From positions 1-56,250 of the forward strand of contig CADDZD010000008.1 of NCBI GenBank assembly GCA_902812385.1: 56,250 bases of DNA, read 5' to 3'. Below, piece by piece: positions 26,589 to 36,170 of the stretch (position 1 is its first letter; each line of letters starts with the position of its first letter). A program made the position numbers and the translations under genes. Origin of the DNA: Clostridia bacterium. Lineage in GTDB: Bacteria > Bacillota > DSM-12270 > Thermacetogeniales > Thermacetogeniaceae. The notes beneath the pieces are model-generated. The model made no database searches. It saw nothing but the letters and a program-made list of their open reading frames with translations, and had not been told where the DNA came from.

Positions 26589-27050
26589 AGTCTGCCCTGA
26601 AAATACATCAAGTTTACCCGCCGGGTCTACCGCTCGACTCCCGATTCCAGGCCGGACAGGACGACGGCTCGCTTCGGGACAGCTCTGGGTTCAGGCGAAA
26701 TTTAAACATTCGCTCCCGGACTCCGGTTGAACTCGCCCTAAGACTCGTCGCAGACGGCAGCCGACCGGCTCCTATGACGGCATCCATGCCGCAGAGTCGC
26801 CTATCTCGACATCCTGTCTCGATTCGGCTGCCGTTAGCTGCTCCTCGTCAAGGGCGAGGTAACAACCTCCGTAGGTCGCTCATTGTTCTTAAATTTCGCC
26901 TCAGGATGAAGTACTCGCATCCCGACCTGTCATCCTCGCTTCGCCTGTCCTGTTACCCGGCCTTCCATAGGTCGCTCGCCGGTAGACCCGTCGGGTATTT
27001 TCATACTTTGTTGGTGCCGCCGGAGGCGGCGTGGTCGTCTGTCCTGAAAC
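26589..27050. repeat. Foldback repeat element, copy C, long form, reverse orientation
   Basis: This copy is longer than A and B. Its outer arms, TTACCCGCCGGGTCTACCG at 26614-26632 and 26980-26997 reversed, pair with about one mismatch over 18 bases. Inner arms of AAATTTCGCC type pair too. The tip uses CGGCAT/ATGCCG where copies A and B have CGCCAT/ATGGCG, a compensated change. The left-end hairpin GCCGCCGGAGGCGGC and the end motif CTGCCCTGAAAATA match the other copies. No gene is supported in 26572-27172. Confidence 0.82.
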
Positions 27051-27172
27051 GCCAGAAGTGGGCCCCGTGAAGTGGCCTTTTTTTGGTAAAATATTTTAAA
27101 AATTTTGTAGGATAAAGCAGGAGATTGAGAAAATTTAGCTAATTATGGAATAGGCCTAAGGAGGGACGGTTC

Positions 27173-27205
27173 ATGGGCAGGGTTATGATTGAGCGACCGG
27201 CATGA
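27173..27205 (+). CDS. Ten-codon leader ORF coupled to the membrane/TPR gene
   Basis: ATG 27173 has the best ribosome binding site in the area, AAGGAGGG nine bases upstream. It encodes MGRVMIERPA and ends in TGA, which overlaps the ATG of the next gene by 4 bp (ATGA). That gene has no ribosome binding site of its own. A translated leader followed by re-initiation is likely; the alternative is a chance frame. Confidence 0.45.
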   Translation: MGRVMIERPA

Positions 27206-28704
27206 TCGAATACCTTGTAGTGCTGGCGATCATCACTTCCATAATAACCATGGCCTGCAGGCATTTTCAGAAATATCTTCCCATCAATATCCGGGTCGTT
27301 TACATCACAATCGGTGTCTCTTTTATATTGAGTGCTATTTTCCCTCTGGCTCTCGCTTTGTTCAAGATATCCTTTGTACTCCTGATCTATCTCGTTCTTT
27401 TTTTGATGCTGGCCTTTGTACTGAGCTGGATTCAGGAAAGCTTTGTATTTGAGCGACCGGCGGCGGGAGAGCCTTTTCAGGAGATCCTGTCCGCTAATGT
27501 CGCCCATGGAGCCGAACTCAAAACAAACCTGAAAGAAAAGAAAAACAATGCGGTGCCGGAAACTCCGGGACAGGAGGAGATCGCCGGTCCGGCGCTGCCG
27601 GATGAGACTTTCCCCGGGGTGAGGCAGTCCGGTCCCGAATCCGTTGCCGAAGAAGTTCTCCCGGAGCCTGCCGATTACGCACCTCCGGCAGCGGAGGAAC
27701 GGCAGGATAAAGAGAATTTTCCCGGTGGTGCCGAGGAGGGATTGGCGGCACCGGCCCCGCCGTTAATAAACCCGCCGGAGGAAGAAAAGTCTGCAGGGGA
27801 GGAAATTCCGGCCGTTATAGAACCGGAACAGGAACAGCCGGTGGAGGCATTGCCGCCTGTAGAGGCTGTATTTGAAGGAGCGGCGGCGGAAACGGCAGTC
27901 CCGGCTGTGTGCACGGAAAGAACGGGCTTGCCGGTCGTGATCGGAGAGGCGGTAGGGGTAGGGCCAGGGGGGACATTGATCGGTTTGCCCCGCGATCCTG
28001 CGGCTGTTTCTTCCGGGGAGGATGGTGAAGACTATCCGGTGACTCTTGAAATGATGGATGAAATCCCAGGCCTCTGGGAAGACCAGGCGGTGGCGCCGGG
28101 GGCCTCGGCGCCGGTGGCGGGGGAAAGCCCGGCAGAAGAAATGGGCGTGACCGAAGACCAGCCGTTGGTTACCGGAGAACAAAAAAATGACGGGGCAGTT
28201 CTTTCCGTTGTGAGCGACGGCGGGGGTACCGGCGAAGAAACCGTGCCGGAACCTGCCGTTACAGCAGATGAGGAAGAACAGGTGAGGAGTGAGGTGGTTT
28301 CTACGGTCGACAACTACATAGCAAGGGGATTTGCTGCAAGGGAGACGGGAAATTACGTGGATGCGGTGGATTGCTTCTTAAAGGCACTGCTGTCCAACCC
28401 GGGTGAGCAGTTGAAAGCATTGCTGGCGCTGGAAATCAGCGCGGTTTACCAGCAGCTTGGCCAGTACCGGCAGGCCGTCATGCTGCTGGATGCCATGCTG
28501 GCGCCGGGAAGCGGGATCCGCGACCGTACCTTGCGACAACAGCTCTATGCACGGAAGGTGAACCTGGAAGTAACCGCCGAACTGCTGAAAACCGCCAGGC
28601 AGCCGAACACACCGTATGCGGCGATCCCGAGCCTGATTAAAGTGAAGGCCGGCGTGGAAACGGCTGAGAGGTTAAAGTCAAAAAGAAAGGGGAAGGTCAA
28701 TTGA
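27202..28704 (+). CDS. Membrane protein with acidic linker and C-terminal TPR-like domain
   Basis: The protein has 500 residues. Residues 1-78 hold about three hydrophobic segments (for example VVYITIGVSFILSAIFPLA). Residues 80-370 are a low-complexity linker rich in Glu, Pro, Ala and Gly. Residues 380-480 look like tetratricopeptide helices (YIARGFAARETGNYVDAVDC, then YQQLGQYRQAVMLLDAML). The tail is basic. The plan suggests a membrane-tethered scaffold. The next gene overlaps by 4 bp and encodes a PRC-barrel protein, so they probably act together. I do not recognise the family. Confidence 0.75.
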   Translation: MIEYLVVLAIITSIITMACRHFQKYLPINIRVVYITIGVSFILSAIFPLALALFKISFVLLIYLVLFLMLAFVLSWIQESFVFERPAAGEPFQEILSANVAHGAELKTNLKEKKNNAVPETPGQEEIAGPALPDETFPGVRQSGPESVAEEVLPEPADYAPPAAEERQDKENFPGGAEEGLAAPAPPLINPPEEEKSAGEEIPAVIEPEQEQPVEALPPVEAVFEGAAAETAVPAVCTERTGLPVVIGEAVGVGPGGTLIGLPRDPAAVSSGEDGEDYPVTLEMMDEIPGLWEDQAVAPGASAPVAGESPAEEMGVTEDQPLVTGEQKNDGAVLSVVSDGGGTGEETVPEPAVTADEEEQVRSEVVSTVDNYIARGFAARETGNYVDAVDCFLKALLSNPGEQLKALLALEISAVYQQLGQYRQAVMLLDAMLAPGSGIRDRTLRQQLYARKVNLEVTAELLKTARQPNTPYAAIPSLIKVKAGVETAERLKSKRKGKVN

Positions 28705-29504
28705 AAAGCACGAGGGAGATAATCAATCTGCGGGTTTTAAGCGTTGAAGAGGGGAAGGAGATCGGGTTCGTACATGAACTGCTGCTCAATCCCCAAAACG
28801 GGAGCATTGACTTTCTTTTGGTAAAGGACGGGGAATGGTACTACGGCTTGAAAGCCCTGCCCTTTTCAGCCGTGCAGGGCATCGGAGAATATGCTCTGAC
28901 CGTCGCCAGCAGCGGTGACCTGAAAGGGCTGGCGGAGACCCCCGATGCCGTCGCCCTGCTGGAGAGTAATCCGAGACTGATCGGGCTCAGAGTGCTGAGC
29001 AGGAAAGGACGCCTGCTGGGCCGGGTCAGGGAATATTACGTAGACGAGAACTCAGGAAAGGTCAGAGGCTGCCTGTTGGTTCCGGAGGGCCGGGACGAGG
29101 CTGCCGGGATCATCGAGGATAAGTACATCTGTACCTTCGGCAGAGAATTACTGGTTGTCGAAGATGATGCGGACAAAAATTTGATGACCGAATTCCCTGG
29201 CGGAGAGATGCCTGCCTCACAGCTAGAGGAAAAAGAGACCGCTGCACCCGGCGCGGAACCGGCCGGCCGTGCTCCGGAAACGGGAGAGGAGGTTGAGGAA
29301 GATTCCGCAGAGGCGGAGGACAGTTTAAAGTTATTCCGGGAGAGGCAGCGTCAGTACCTGATCGGCAAAAAGCTGGGTATCACCATAACCTCTGATGACG
29401 GAGAGGTCATCGCCGAAGAGGGGGCCGTGATCACCGGCGAGTTGATTGACCGGGTAACCGAGGCAGGCAAATACATCCTTCTGACCATGAACGTCAGGGA
29501 ATGA
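28701..29504 (+). CDS. PRC-barrel domain protein
   Basis: The protein has 267 residues from TTG 28701, overlapping the previous stop (TTGA) after GGGGAAGG. Two PRC-barrel units are visible: INLRVLSVEEGKEIGFVHEL at the start and a second with GLRVLSRKGRLLGRVREYYV near residue 95. A Glu/Ala-rich linker (about 180-205) leads to a C-terminal domain. PRC barrels occur in the photosynthetic H subunit and in RimM and similar proteins, and usually mediate protein binding. It is coupled to the membrane/TPR gene. The function is unknown. Confidence 0.8.
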   Translation: MKSTREIINLRVLSVEEGKEIGFVHELLLNPQNGSIDFLLVKDGEWYYGLKALPFSAVQGIGEYALTVASSGDLKGLAETPDAVALLESNPRLIGLRVLSRKGRLLGRVREYYVDENSGKVRGCLLVPEGRDEAAGIIEDKYICTFGRELLVVEDDADKNLMTEFPGGEMPASQLEEKETAAPGAEPAGRAPETGEEVEEDSAEAEDSLKLFRERQRQYLIGKKLGITITSDDGEVIAEEGAVITGELIDRVTEAGKYILLTMNVRE

Positions 29505-29621
29505 GCTTCGCAGGAAATGGCTATGGCAGTAACGGCATTAACGGCTGGCTCACCGGAATCGGGTAGATCAGGGCGCTGCGCTGCTGTTTTACCCCTGGAC
29601 TGGTGTAGATTCCAAAATCCC

Positions 29622-29948
29622 GGGCAGACCACCAGTCACCTCCGGTGACACCATAGTCGCCTGGCTACCCTGCACTCAACGGCCCTTTCTCTCGGTAAAG
29701 AGATAATTAATGACGGCCGGTTCTGAATGAACGTTAAAGGGCAGGTTCCCTTTGAGTGCGGGGGCGCTTCGGCTGCCGTTAGCTGTTCCTCATAAAGGGC
29801 GAGTAACAACCCAGCACTCACCGCTGCTTCGTGAGCTGAAGATAACAAAAACGGAGTCATAAATGAAAGCCGATTACGCAGCAGAGTTTCGGTGAGTGTT
29901 GGGTTGCTGCGCCTGCGAGGATAACCAGAACGTGTTGGCAGGGCAGAA
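29622..29948. repeat. Diverged foldback repeat element, copy D
   Basis: The ends resemble those of the other copies: GGGCAGACCACCA on the left and CAGAACGTGTTGGCAGGGCAG on the right, in forward orientation. The left hairpin is GTCACCTCCGGTGAC at 29635-29649 where A-C have GCCGCCTCCGGCGGC, two compensated pairs. The inner core at 29768-29811 is reversed relative to the ends. CCAGCACTCACCG pairs with CGGTGAGTGTTGG downstream. The flanking 29505-30140 holds no supported gene. Confidence 0.65.
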
Positions 29949-30140
29949 GGGAAAAAGCTGGGGCGACAGGTCGGCTCGTCCGGCCCTTCGGGGCGGAGCA
30001 GTTCGTTGCTGTTATCCGCAGGGAGATGAGATAAAGAATCCCTTTACAAAAGGCAGAAACTACAGGTAAAATAATTGCGATCAGATTATAGGACTACAGT
30101 AATTAATATTAAAACAATTAAAACAAGCAGGGGTTAAATC

Positions 30141-31358
30141 ATGAGAAAAGTCAGCATTAATTTTCTCAAGCCCGGGATGATAGTCGCCCGTTCAGTTTAC
30201 GACAGCGGTGGGCGCTTGCTTTTGGCCGCCGGTATAACGCTGACGGAAAACTTTATCAAACGCCTGTCCGAAATGGGTATCGGTTCCCTGTATGTTGAGG
30301 ACGAAGTGTTCGTGGGGGATGTTCACGCTGACGACATTGTATCAAAAAGGACGCGCATAAAATCTGTAAAACTCCTGAAAGAAACCTATCACCATGTTGA
30401 AAATCAAGGATACATTGATACACGAACGGTCCAAAAAGCAATAGATGAACTCATTGACGAAATCCTGGGAAGCTACGGAACCCTGATCAATTATTACGAA
30501 ATAAGAACTTACGACGATTACACCTTCAGCCACTCGGTGGATGTCTGCATCTTTTCCCTTTTGACCGGCATCAGCCTGGGGTTTGACAGGTTGAAACTGA
30601 AAGAATTGGGCATCGGTGCCCTCCTGCACGACATCGGAAAGGTCAAAGTCAGCAAAGAGGTGCTGAACAAGCCGGGGGCTTTAACGCCGGATGAGTTGCA
30701 GCAGATTCGCCGGCACCCCGAAGAAGGTTTCAATATTTTACGCAGGCATCACGATATACCCCTGCTCTCGGCCCACATAGCCCTGCAGCACCAGGAACGC
30801 CTGGATGGAAGCGGGTACCCGCGCCGGTTATCTGGTGACGAAATACACAAATACGCCCGGGTGGTAATGATCGCCGACGTCTTCGACGCCCTGACCTCCG
30901 ACAGGCCATACCGCACGGCCTATCCGGTCATGCAGGCGGTTGACTTTATCGGATCTCTGGCAGGCGAAGCCTTCGAAGAGGATTATGTGGCCGCCCTCTT
31001 TTCAAACATCTCGCCCTTCCCAGCGGGATCTGTGGTGATGCTTAACACCGGGGAGATCGGCCAGGTCGTGAAAACGGATAAAAGCGCACCGGACAGACCG
31101 GTGGTAAGAATATTTTTTGACCGGCAGCAAAACCGGATAAACCACCCCTTTGAGATCGACCTTTCAGGAGAGCCCTCTTTGTCGATTGTGCATGCCCTTT
31201 CCGAGGAAGATATCTCCAGACTACCATCCGGTTCTATCCAGTCCGGCGGTTCTGCATGCCTGGGCTGTAAGCGACGGGAGTTGCCGTGCTCACAGGGTGT
31301 CCCCGCAGATCGGGCACTGGAACAATCCGGTCTTAAGAAACCAGGGACTTCGGGGTAG
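30141..31358 (+). CDS. HD-GYP domain cyclic-di-GMP phosphodiesterase
   Basis: The protein has 405 residues from ATG 30141. An N-terminal domain of about 120 residues (LKPGMIVARSVYDSGG is a common start in this group) leads to the HD-GYP domain. HDIGKVKVSKEVLNKPGA has the HD pair at 163-164, and LDGSGYPRRL has GYP at 225-227. It is expected to degrade cyclic di-GMP. The tail carries three cysteines (CLGCKRRELPC), possibly a metal site. The chemoreceptor gene follows, which suggests signalling or motility control. Confidence 0.92.
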   Translation: MRKVSINFLKPGMIVARSVYDSGGRLLLAAGITLTENFIKRLSEMGIGSLYVEDEVFVGDVHADDIVSKRTRIKSVKLLKETYHHVENQGYIDTRTVQKAIDELIDEILGSYGTLINYYEIRTYDDYTFSHSVDVCIFSLLTGISLGFDRLKLKELGIGALLHDIGKVKVSKEVLNKPGALTPDELQQIRRHPEEGFNILRRHHDIPLLSAHIALQHQERLDGSGYPRRLSGDEIHKYARVVMIADVFDALTSDRPYRTAYPVMQAVDFIGSLAGEAFEEDYVAALFSNISPFPAGSVVMLNTGEIGQVVKTDKSAPDRPVVRIFFDRQQNRINHPFEIDLSGEPSLSIVHALSEEDISRLPSGSIQSGGSACLGCKRRELPCSQGVPADRALEQSGLKKPGTSG

Positions 31359-31500
31359 GAGATGCGACTTTGCCGGGACCCGATATTGAGGTCAGGTTTC
31401 AAAAGAAAATGCAAAAATGTTAACACAAGACAAACCAAGAAAGGAGGCAAAGGTCGTCCTGCAGATCTAACTTCGCAGAAGCGGGAGCGACGGTAAAAGT

Positions 31501-33537
31501 ATGTTGGAAAAACTTACAGGAAGTTTACGGAACAGAATGACTGTTTTGTTTGGTCTGGTTGTGCTGCTTGGGTGCCTGGTGCTGACGTTTGTAAGCATAA
31601 ACCGCGCCGGGAATGCCCTGCAGAGTGAAGCTGAACAGGCCATGCTCAAACTGATCAAGCAGGCCGCCGAGACTGTGGATAGCCGGATCCAGGCGCGGTT
31701 TTGCCTGGTGGAAAGCATCGCCGGCCAGAATGTTATCCGCGGCAAGTCGGGTGACCGCGAAGCCACGCTGGAGGAAAAAATAGCAGTCCTCCGCAACGAG
31801 ATGCAGACAGCGGAAAGCCTCGGCTTCAAGCAGTTCGGCATTGCAGACAGGGAAGGGAACGCAGTCTTTTCCGACAGCCGCACAGCCAACATCGCCGACC
31901 GGGATTACTTCAAGGCGGCCCTGGGGGGAAAGACCGCCGTCTCCAGCACGATTGTCAGCAGAGATGACAATTCGCTTGTTTTTGCCTTTGCTACGCCAAT
32001 ACGCCGCTACGCCACCAACGAGATAAGCGGTGTGCTGTTCGGTCTGGTGGACGCCACGAGGTTTAGTGAGCTGATTGGGAACATCACTTACGGCCGCACG
32101 GGGTACGCCTTCGCCGTGGACAGCACCGGCAAGACCATCGCCCACAAAGACACCGAGAGGGTATTGTCTCAGGAAAATATTCCGGAGCAGGCCAGGTCCA
32201 ACCAGGCGCTGGCGCCTCTGGCAGCTGTGGTCTCCAGGATGACGAAGGGGGAGGAAGGCGTTTCCACCTATACCTTCCAGGGCCAGGGCAAGATCATGGC
32301 CTATGCCCCGGTTAAGAGCACCGGCTGGTCTATAGCGGTCACCGCCCCTACAGCCGAGGTGCTGGAAAAGACGTCCGGCCTCAAACACTCCATGCTGATC
32401 CTGTCTGTAATAATAATTCTGATTGCCCTGATGCTTACTTATGTGATGGTAAGAACCATCACCACTCCTCTAATCGTGGTAGAGGAACATCTAGGGCACA
32501 TAGCTGGCGGCGACTTCACGCAGTCGGTGCCGGAGAAGTTCCTCCGCATGAAGGACGAGATAGGCAAGCTGGCCCGGGCGGTGGACGGCCTGCAGGCCAA
32601 CATCAAACCGCTGCTATCAAGTCTCAAAGAAAATGCAAAAGCCCTGGCCGGCGACTCGGAGAACTTAAGCGCCGCTTCGGAAGAGATCGCCTCCTCCTCC
32701 AATGAAGTGGCCAAGGCCATTCAGCAGGTAGCCTCAGGGGCGTCAGAACAGGCGGGTCACTTGCAGGAAATCCTCGGTCTCCTAGAAGACATGACTTCCA
32801 ACCTGGAGAAGGTCGAGAATGAGCTGGGCAACGTCAAAGACAGCAGTGAAGAAACCTCCAAACTGGCCGGGGTGGGCAAGAAAGAGCTGGACGTCCTGGT
32901 TGCATCCATCAATAACGTCCATGAAGCCTTTAAAGTAGTCACAGAAAAACTGACCGGCCTGAGCGGCTCCGTAAACCAGGCAGGCGAGATCCTGGAGGTA
33001 ATCAACGATATAGCGGACCAGACGAACCTTTTGGCTTTGAACGCGGCCATAGAGGCGGCGCGGGCCGGGGAGGCAGGCCGCGGCTTTGCGGTGGTGGCGG
33101 AGGAGGTCCGCAAGCTGGCCGAACAGTCTCGAACATCTTCGGACAGGATAAAGGGGCTGCTCGACACCATAGCCTCGGAGACCAGGGAAGTAGTGAACAC
33201 CTCGGAAGAAGTCGACAGGCAGGTAGTGGCGCAGCTGGAGAATGTAGAAAACACGGTCAAGGCCTTTGACAACATTCTTGATTCGGTAATTGCAATCACG
33301 CCGGTGATCGAAGAAACATACCGTCATATGGACAACACCGTCAAGGCGAAGGACGTGGTGCTCGACCGGGTCCAGAGCGTCAGCGCCGTAGCGGAGGAGG
33401 CTTCGGCTTCGGCCCAGCAGATTTCGGCCTCGGCGGAGGAACTCTCGGCGTCCACCGAAGAGATAGCCGCCAACGCCCAGGAGTTGTTAAATATCAGTAA
33501 GCAACTGGAGGAGCATGTCGGAAGTTTCAAGTTATGA
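31501..33537 (+). CDS. Methyl-accepting chemotaxis protein with dCache sensor
   Basis: The protein has 678 residues. A membrane segment at about 14-32 and another at 298-318 ([20 protein letters not shown]) enclose an extracellular double-Cache sensor of about 260 residues. A HAMP linker with the [13 protein letters not shown] motif precedes the signalling domain. The highly conserved tip for CheA/CheW contact reads [20 protein letters not shown], then [20 protein letters not shown]. The ligand is unknown. The ribosome binding site before ATG 31501 is weak. Neighbouring HD-GYP gene suggests shared signalling, though no che genes lie here. Confidence 0.95.
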   Translation: MLEKLTGSLRNRMTVLFGLVVLLGCLVLTFVSINRAGNALQSEAEQAMLKLIKQAAETVDSRIQARFCLVESIAGQNVIRGKSGDREATLEEKIAVLRNEMQTAESLGFKQFGIADREGNAVFSDSRTANIADRDYFKAALGGKTAVSSTIVSRDDNSLVFAFATPIRRYATNEISGVLFGLVDATRFSELIGNITYGRTGYAFAVDSTGKTIAHKDTERVLSQENIPEQARSNQALAPLAAVVSRMTKGEEGVSTYTFQGQGKIMAYAPVKSTGWSIAVTAPTAEVLEKTSGLKHSMLILSVIIILIALMLTYVMVRTITTPLIVVEEHLGHIAGGDFTQSVPEKFLRMKDEIGKLARAVDGLQANIKPLLSSLKENAKALAGDSENLSAASEEIASSSNEVAKAIQQVASGASEQAGHLQEILGLLEDMTSNLEKVENELGNVKDSSEETSKLAGVGKKELDVLVASINNVHEAFKVVTEKLTGLSGSVNQAGEILEVINDIADQTNLLALNAAIEAARAGEAGRGFAVVAEEVRKLAEQSRTSSDRIKGLLDTIASETREVVNTSEEVDRQVVAQLENVENTVKAFDNILDSVIAITPVIEETYRHMDNTVKAKDVVLDRVQSVSAVAEEASASAQQISASAEELSASTEEIAANAQELLNISKQLEEHVGSFKL

Positions 33538-33681
33538 GATTGGGCATTTAAACCCTTTTCAACCGGAGCGGATGGCGGTGGCACGTGCAGCAGCTAATTT
33601 ATCTGAGGACAGGGCAAAAGTGGGGATTAAAACGGTTATAATGAGTATAATACTAGTGAGGCGTACCGGGAGGAGGGTGTA

Positions 33682-33912
33682 ATGGTTAAAGAACGGACGG
33701 TGCCTTGTACTACGGAAAAAAGAGGGATAGTGCTGCCTGTTTGCTTAATCTGCGAACAAACGCCTCCGGACGGAATCGCAGGGGGAATCCTGGTTTCCGG
33801 TCGCTTTCTTTGTGCTGCTTGCGAAGACGAGATCGTGCACATCCGGGTCGGTGACAGCCGGTATTCCCACTTAAAGGATAAGGTCAAGCGGATCTGGGCG
33901 CGAGGGGAATGA
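33682..33912 (+). CDS. csfB: Gin/CsfB-family anti-sigma factor
   Basis: The protein has 76 residues from ATG 33682 with GGGAGGAGGGTG upstream. The Gin motif is clear: CLICEQ then GIAGGILVSGRFLCAACEDE, two CxxC-type pairs that bind zinc. In B. subtilis Gin inhibits sigma-G (and sigma-E) to time sporulation, and csfB sits before xpaC-yaaN-yaaO-tmk. Here xpaC and yaaN are missing and yaaO follows. Two TATAAT boxes at 33637 and 33646 lie just upstream. A terminator follows at once. Confidence 0.88.
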   Translation: MVKERTVPCTTEKRGIVLPVCLICEQTPPDGIAGGILVSGRFLCAACEDEIVHIRVGDSRYSHLKDKVKRIWARGE

Positions 33913-33932
33913 AACAATACAAAATATGGATT

Positions 33933-33964
33933 AAAAAGGCTTCTTGCAACAAGGAGCCTTTTTC
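33933..33964 (+). terminator. Intrinsic terminator after csfB
   Basis: AAAAAGGCTTCTTG, a CAA loop and CAAGGAGCCTTTTTC form a near-perfect stem with flanking A and T runs. It should work in both directions. Confidence 0.88.
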
Positions 33965-34039
33965 TTATATGCAAGGAAAAGTGTGTTAAAATAGAAACAA
34001 AAATGCGTGTAGGCACGCAGCTTTTGTGGGGTCGGTAGT

Positions 34040-35497
34040 TTGGCTGGCAATGCTTTTCCTCCTCTGGCGGCGGGTCTGCTCGCCCACGCAGAGCACAATT
34101 ACCTGGGCTTTCACGTACCCGGCCACAGGCAGGGGCGGGGAGCCTGGCCGGCCTGGCGGTCGCTGCTCGGGGAGGCCGTGTTTGCCCTGGATCTCACGGA
34201 ACTGCCGGGGCTGGACAACCTGCAGGACCCGCAGGGAGTGATCCGGGAGGCGGCCGCTGCGGCGGCGGCTTACTTTGGTGCGGACGAGACCTATTTTCTG
34301 GTGAACGGTGCGACGGCGGGAATACTGGCCGTTCTTCTGGCCACCTGCCGGCCCGGGGATAGGGTTCTGCTCCCCCGGAACTGCCACCAGGCGGTGATCC
34401 ACGGCTTGATCCTGAGCGGGGCAAAACCGGCTTACCTGCCGGTTTACGGTGATTCCGAATTAGGCCTGCCCGGGATGGCGAGAACGGAAGACCTGCGCCG
34501 GGTATGGGACGCCGTATCCGGAGAGGTGCGCCTGGTCGTCCTGCTGCACCCCAGTTATTACGGCCTTGCGGGGGAACTGGAGAAACAGGTGGAGTTTGCC
34601 CATGACCGGGGATGTGCCGTCCTGGTTGACGAAGCCCACGGTGCGCATTTTCATACAGGCGTTCGTTTTCCTCCCCCGGCCCTGCGGTGCGGTGCGGATT
34701 TTGTGGTGCAGGGAGCCCACAAGGTCCTGGGGGCGTTTACCCAGGCCGCCTTTCTGCACCGCCGGGGGCGGGGCGGGGATGCCGGGAAGCTCAGGGACGC
34801 CCTGAGGATCGTTCAGACGAGCAGCCCCTCCTACCTGCTGCTGGCGTCCCTGGACGTGGCGCGGCAGCAGTGCCAGGAAGAGGAGCCGGCATGGGAGGAT
34901 ACCGCCCGGCTGGGGATGAGGCTCCGGGATGAAATCAACCGGATTCCGGGCCTCCTGGCTCCGGACAGGGAACTGCTGGGCGTGCCGGGGGTAACCGCCT
35001 TCGACCCGGCGCGCCTGATCGTCAACGTCGGCAAACTCGGCATCACCGGTTTTGCCGCTGCCGAATGGCTGCGCCGCCGGCGGAAGATCCTCGTGGAAAT
35101 GGCCGATTTTCAAAATATGCTCTTTATCCTGGGCCCTGCCGATCTCCCCCTGGCGGAGGAACTGCTGGCCGGGCTGGCCGCACTGGCAGCCGCCTTTGCC
35201 GGTTGCGGCAGGGGGCGCTCCCGTTCCTACCCGGATCCGCTTGCCCTCCCGATTCCCCGCCAGGTGCTGACGCCGCGGGAGGCGTTTTTTAGCCCTTGCG
35301 AAGCGGTGAGATGGGATGCGGCTGTGGGGAGGGTTGCCGCCGAGGTCGTTGCTCCTTACCCGCCGGGGGTCCCGGTGATCTGCCCGGGGGAGGAGGTCAC
35401 ACCGGAGGCGGTTGCCTTGCTGGCGGACTGGGAGAGGGCCGGAGGTGTCTGGCCGGGACGGTCCCGGGGTATGATTAAAGTGGTGGCAGGGAGTTGA
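34040..35497 (+). CDS. yaaO: PLP-dependent Orn/Lys/Arg decarboxylase-family protein, YaaO-like
   Basis: The protein has 485 residues from TTG 34040. It shows the aspartate aminotransferase-type fold I: FLVNGATAGILAVLLATCRP binds the cofactor phosphate, LVDEAHGAHFH has the Asp that contacts the pyridine nitrogen, and GAHKVLGAFTQ carries the Schiff-base lysine (more often SxHKTL). The length matches YaaO. The substrate among basic amino acids is not known. The gene lies directly before tmk, as in B. subtilis, and the next start follows within 5 bp. Confidence 0.9.
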   Translation: MAGNAFPPLAAGLLAHAEHNYLGFHVPGHRQGRGAWPAWRSLLGEAVFALDLTELPGLDNLQDPQGVIREAAAAAAAYFGADETYFLVNGATAGILAVLLATCRPGDRVLLPRNCHQAVIHGLILSGAKPAYLPVYGDSELGLPGMARTEDLRRVWDAVSGEVRLVVLLHPSYYGLAGELEKQVEFAHDRGCAVLVDEAHGAHFHTGVRFPPPALRCGADFVVQGAHKVLGAFTQAAFLHRRGRGGDAGKLRDALRIVQTSSPSYLLLASLDVARQQCQEEEPAWEDTARLGMRLRDEINRIPGLLAPDRELLGVPGVTAFDPARLIVNVGKLGITGFAAAEWLRRRRKILVEMADFQNMLFILGPADLPLAEELLAGLAALAAAFAGCGRGRSRSYPDPLALPIPRQVLTPREAFFSPCEAVRWDAAVGRVAAEVVAPYPPGVPVICPGEEVTPEAVALLADWERAGGVWPGRSRGMIKVVAGS

Positions 35498-35501
35498 GGA
35501 A

Positions 35502-36170
35502 TTGAGGCAACCGGGCAAGTTGATCACCTTTGAGGGGCCCGACGGGGCCGGTAAGACGACACAGGTGAATTTAACGGCAGCCGCCCTCCGGCGGGAAGGT
35601 TATGAGGTACTCGTTACCCGCGAACCCGGTGGGACGAGGCTTTCGGAAGCAATCCGCGGCCTCCTGCTTGACCCGGCCTTCAAGGAGATGACGCCGTTCG
35701 CCGAGGCTCTGCTGTACGCCGCCTCCCGCGCTCAGCTGGTGGGCGAGGTGGTGCTGCCCGCCCTTAATTCTGGCAGGGTCGTGCTGTGCGACCGTTTTGT
35801 GGATTCCAGCCTGGCCTACCAGGGCTACGGGCGCGGGTTAGACCTGGAAATGCTGCGGAGGATCAATGCGCCTGCTTTGAGGGGGATCGGCGCCTTTTTG
35901 ACCATCCTGCTCGACCTGGAACCCGGGGAGGGGCTGCGGCGCGCTGCGAAGCCCGAAAAAATGGACAGGCTGGAGCAGGAAGACCTGGCCTTTCACCGGC
36001 GGGTCAGGGACGGCTACCTGGCCCTGGCCCGCCAGAACCCGGAGCGGATCAAGGTGGTCCGGGCGGAGGGGGACCCTGCCGGGGTCCAGGCCGGTGTCAT
36101 GGCTTACGTAAGCGGCTTTCTGCGCGGGAGGCTGCAGGGGGCTCCCTTTGAAATAGAGGTTCGGGGGTGA
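35502..36170 (+). CDS. tmk: Thymidylate kinase
   Basis: The protein has 222 residues from TTG 35502. GPDGAGKTTQ at about 12-21 is the P-loop. The DR(F/Y) motif is DRFVDSSLAYQG, and TREPGGTRLSEAIR is the substrate-binding block. KPEKMDRLEQED is the lid region. It phosphorylates dTMP to dTDP. The stop overlaps the holB start by 4 bp (GTGA). The small genes yaaQ and yaaR that lie between tmk and holB in Bacillus are absent here. Confidence 0.96.
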   Translation: MRQPGKLITFEGPDGAGKTTQVNLTAAALRREGYEVLVTREPGGTRLSEAIRGLLLDPAFKEMTPFAEALLYAASRAQLVGEVVLPALNSGRVVLCDRFVDSSLAYQGYGRGLDLEMLRRINAPALRGIGAFLTILLDLEPGEGLRRAAKPEKMDRLEQEDLAFHRRVRDGYLALARQNPERIKVVRAEGDPAGVQAGVMAYVSGFLRGRLQGAPFEIEVRG

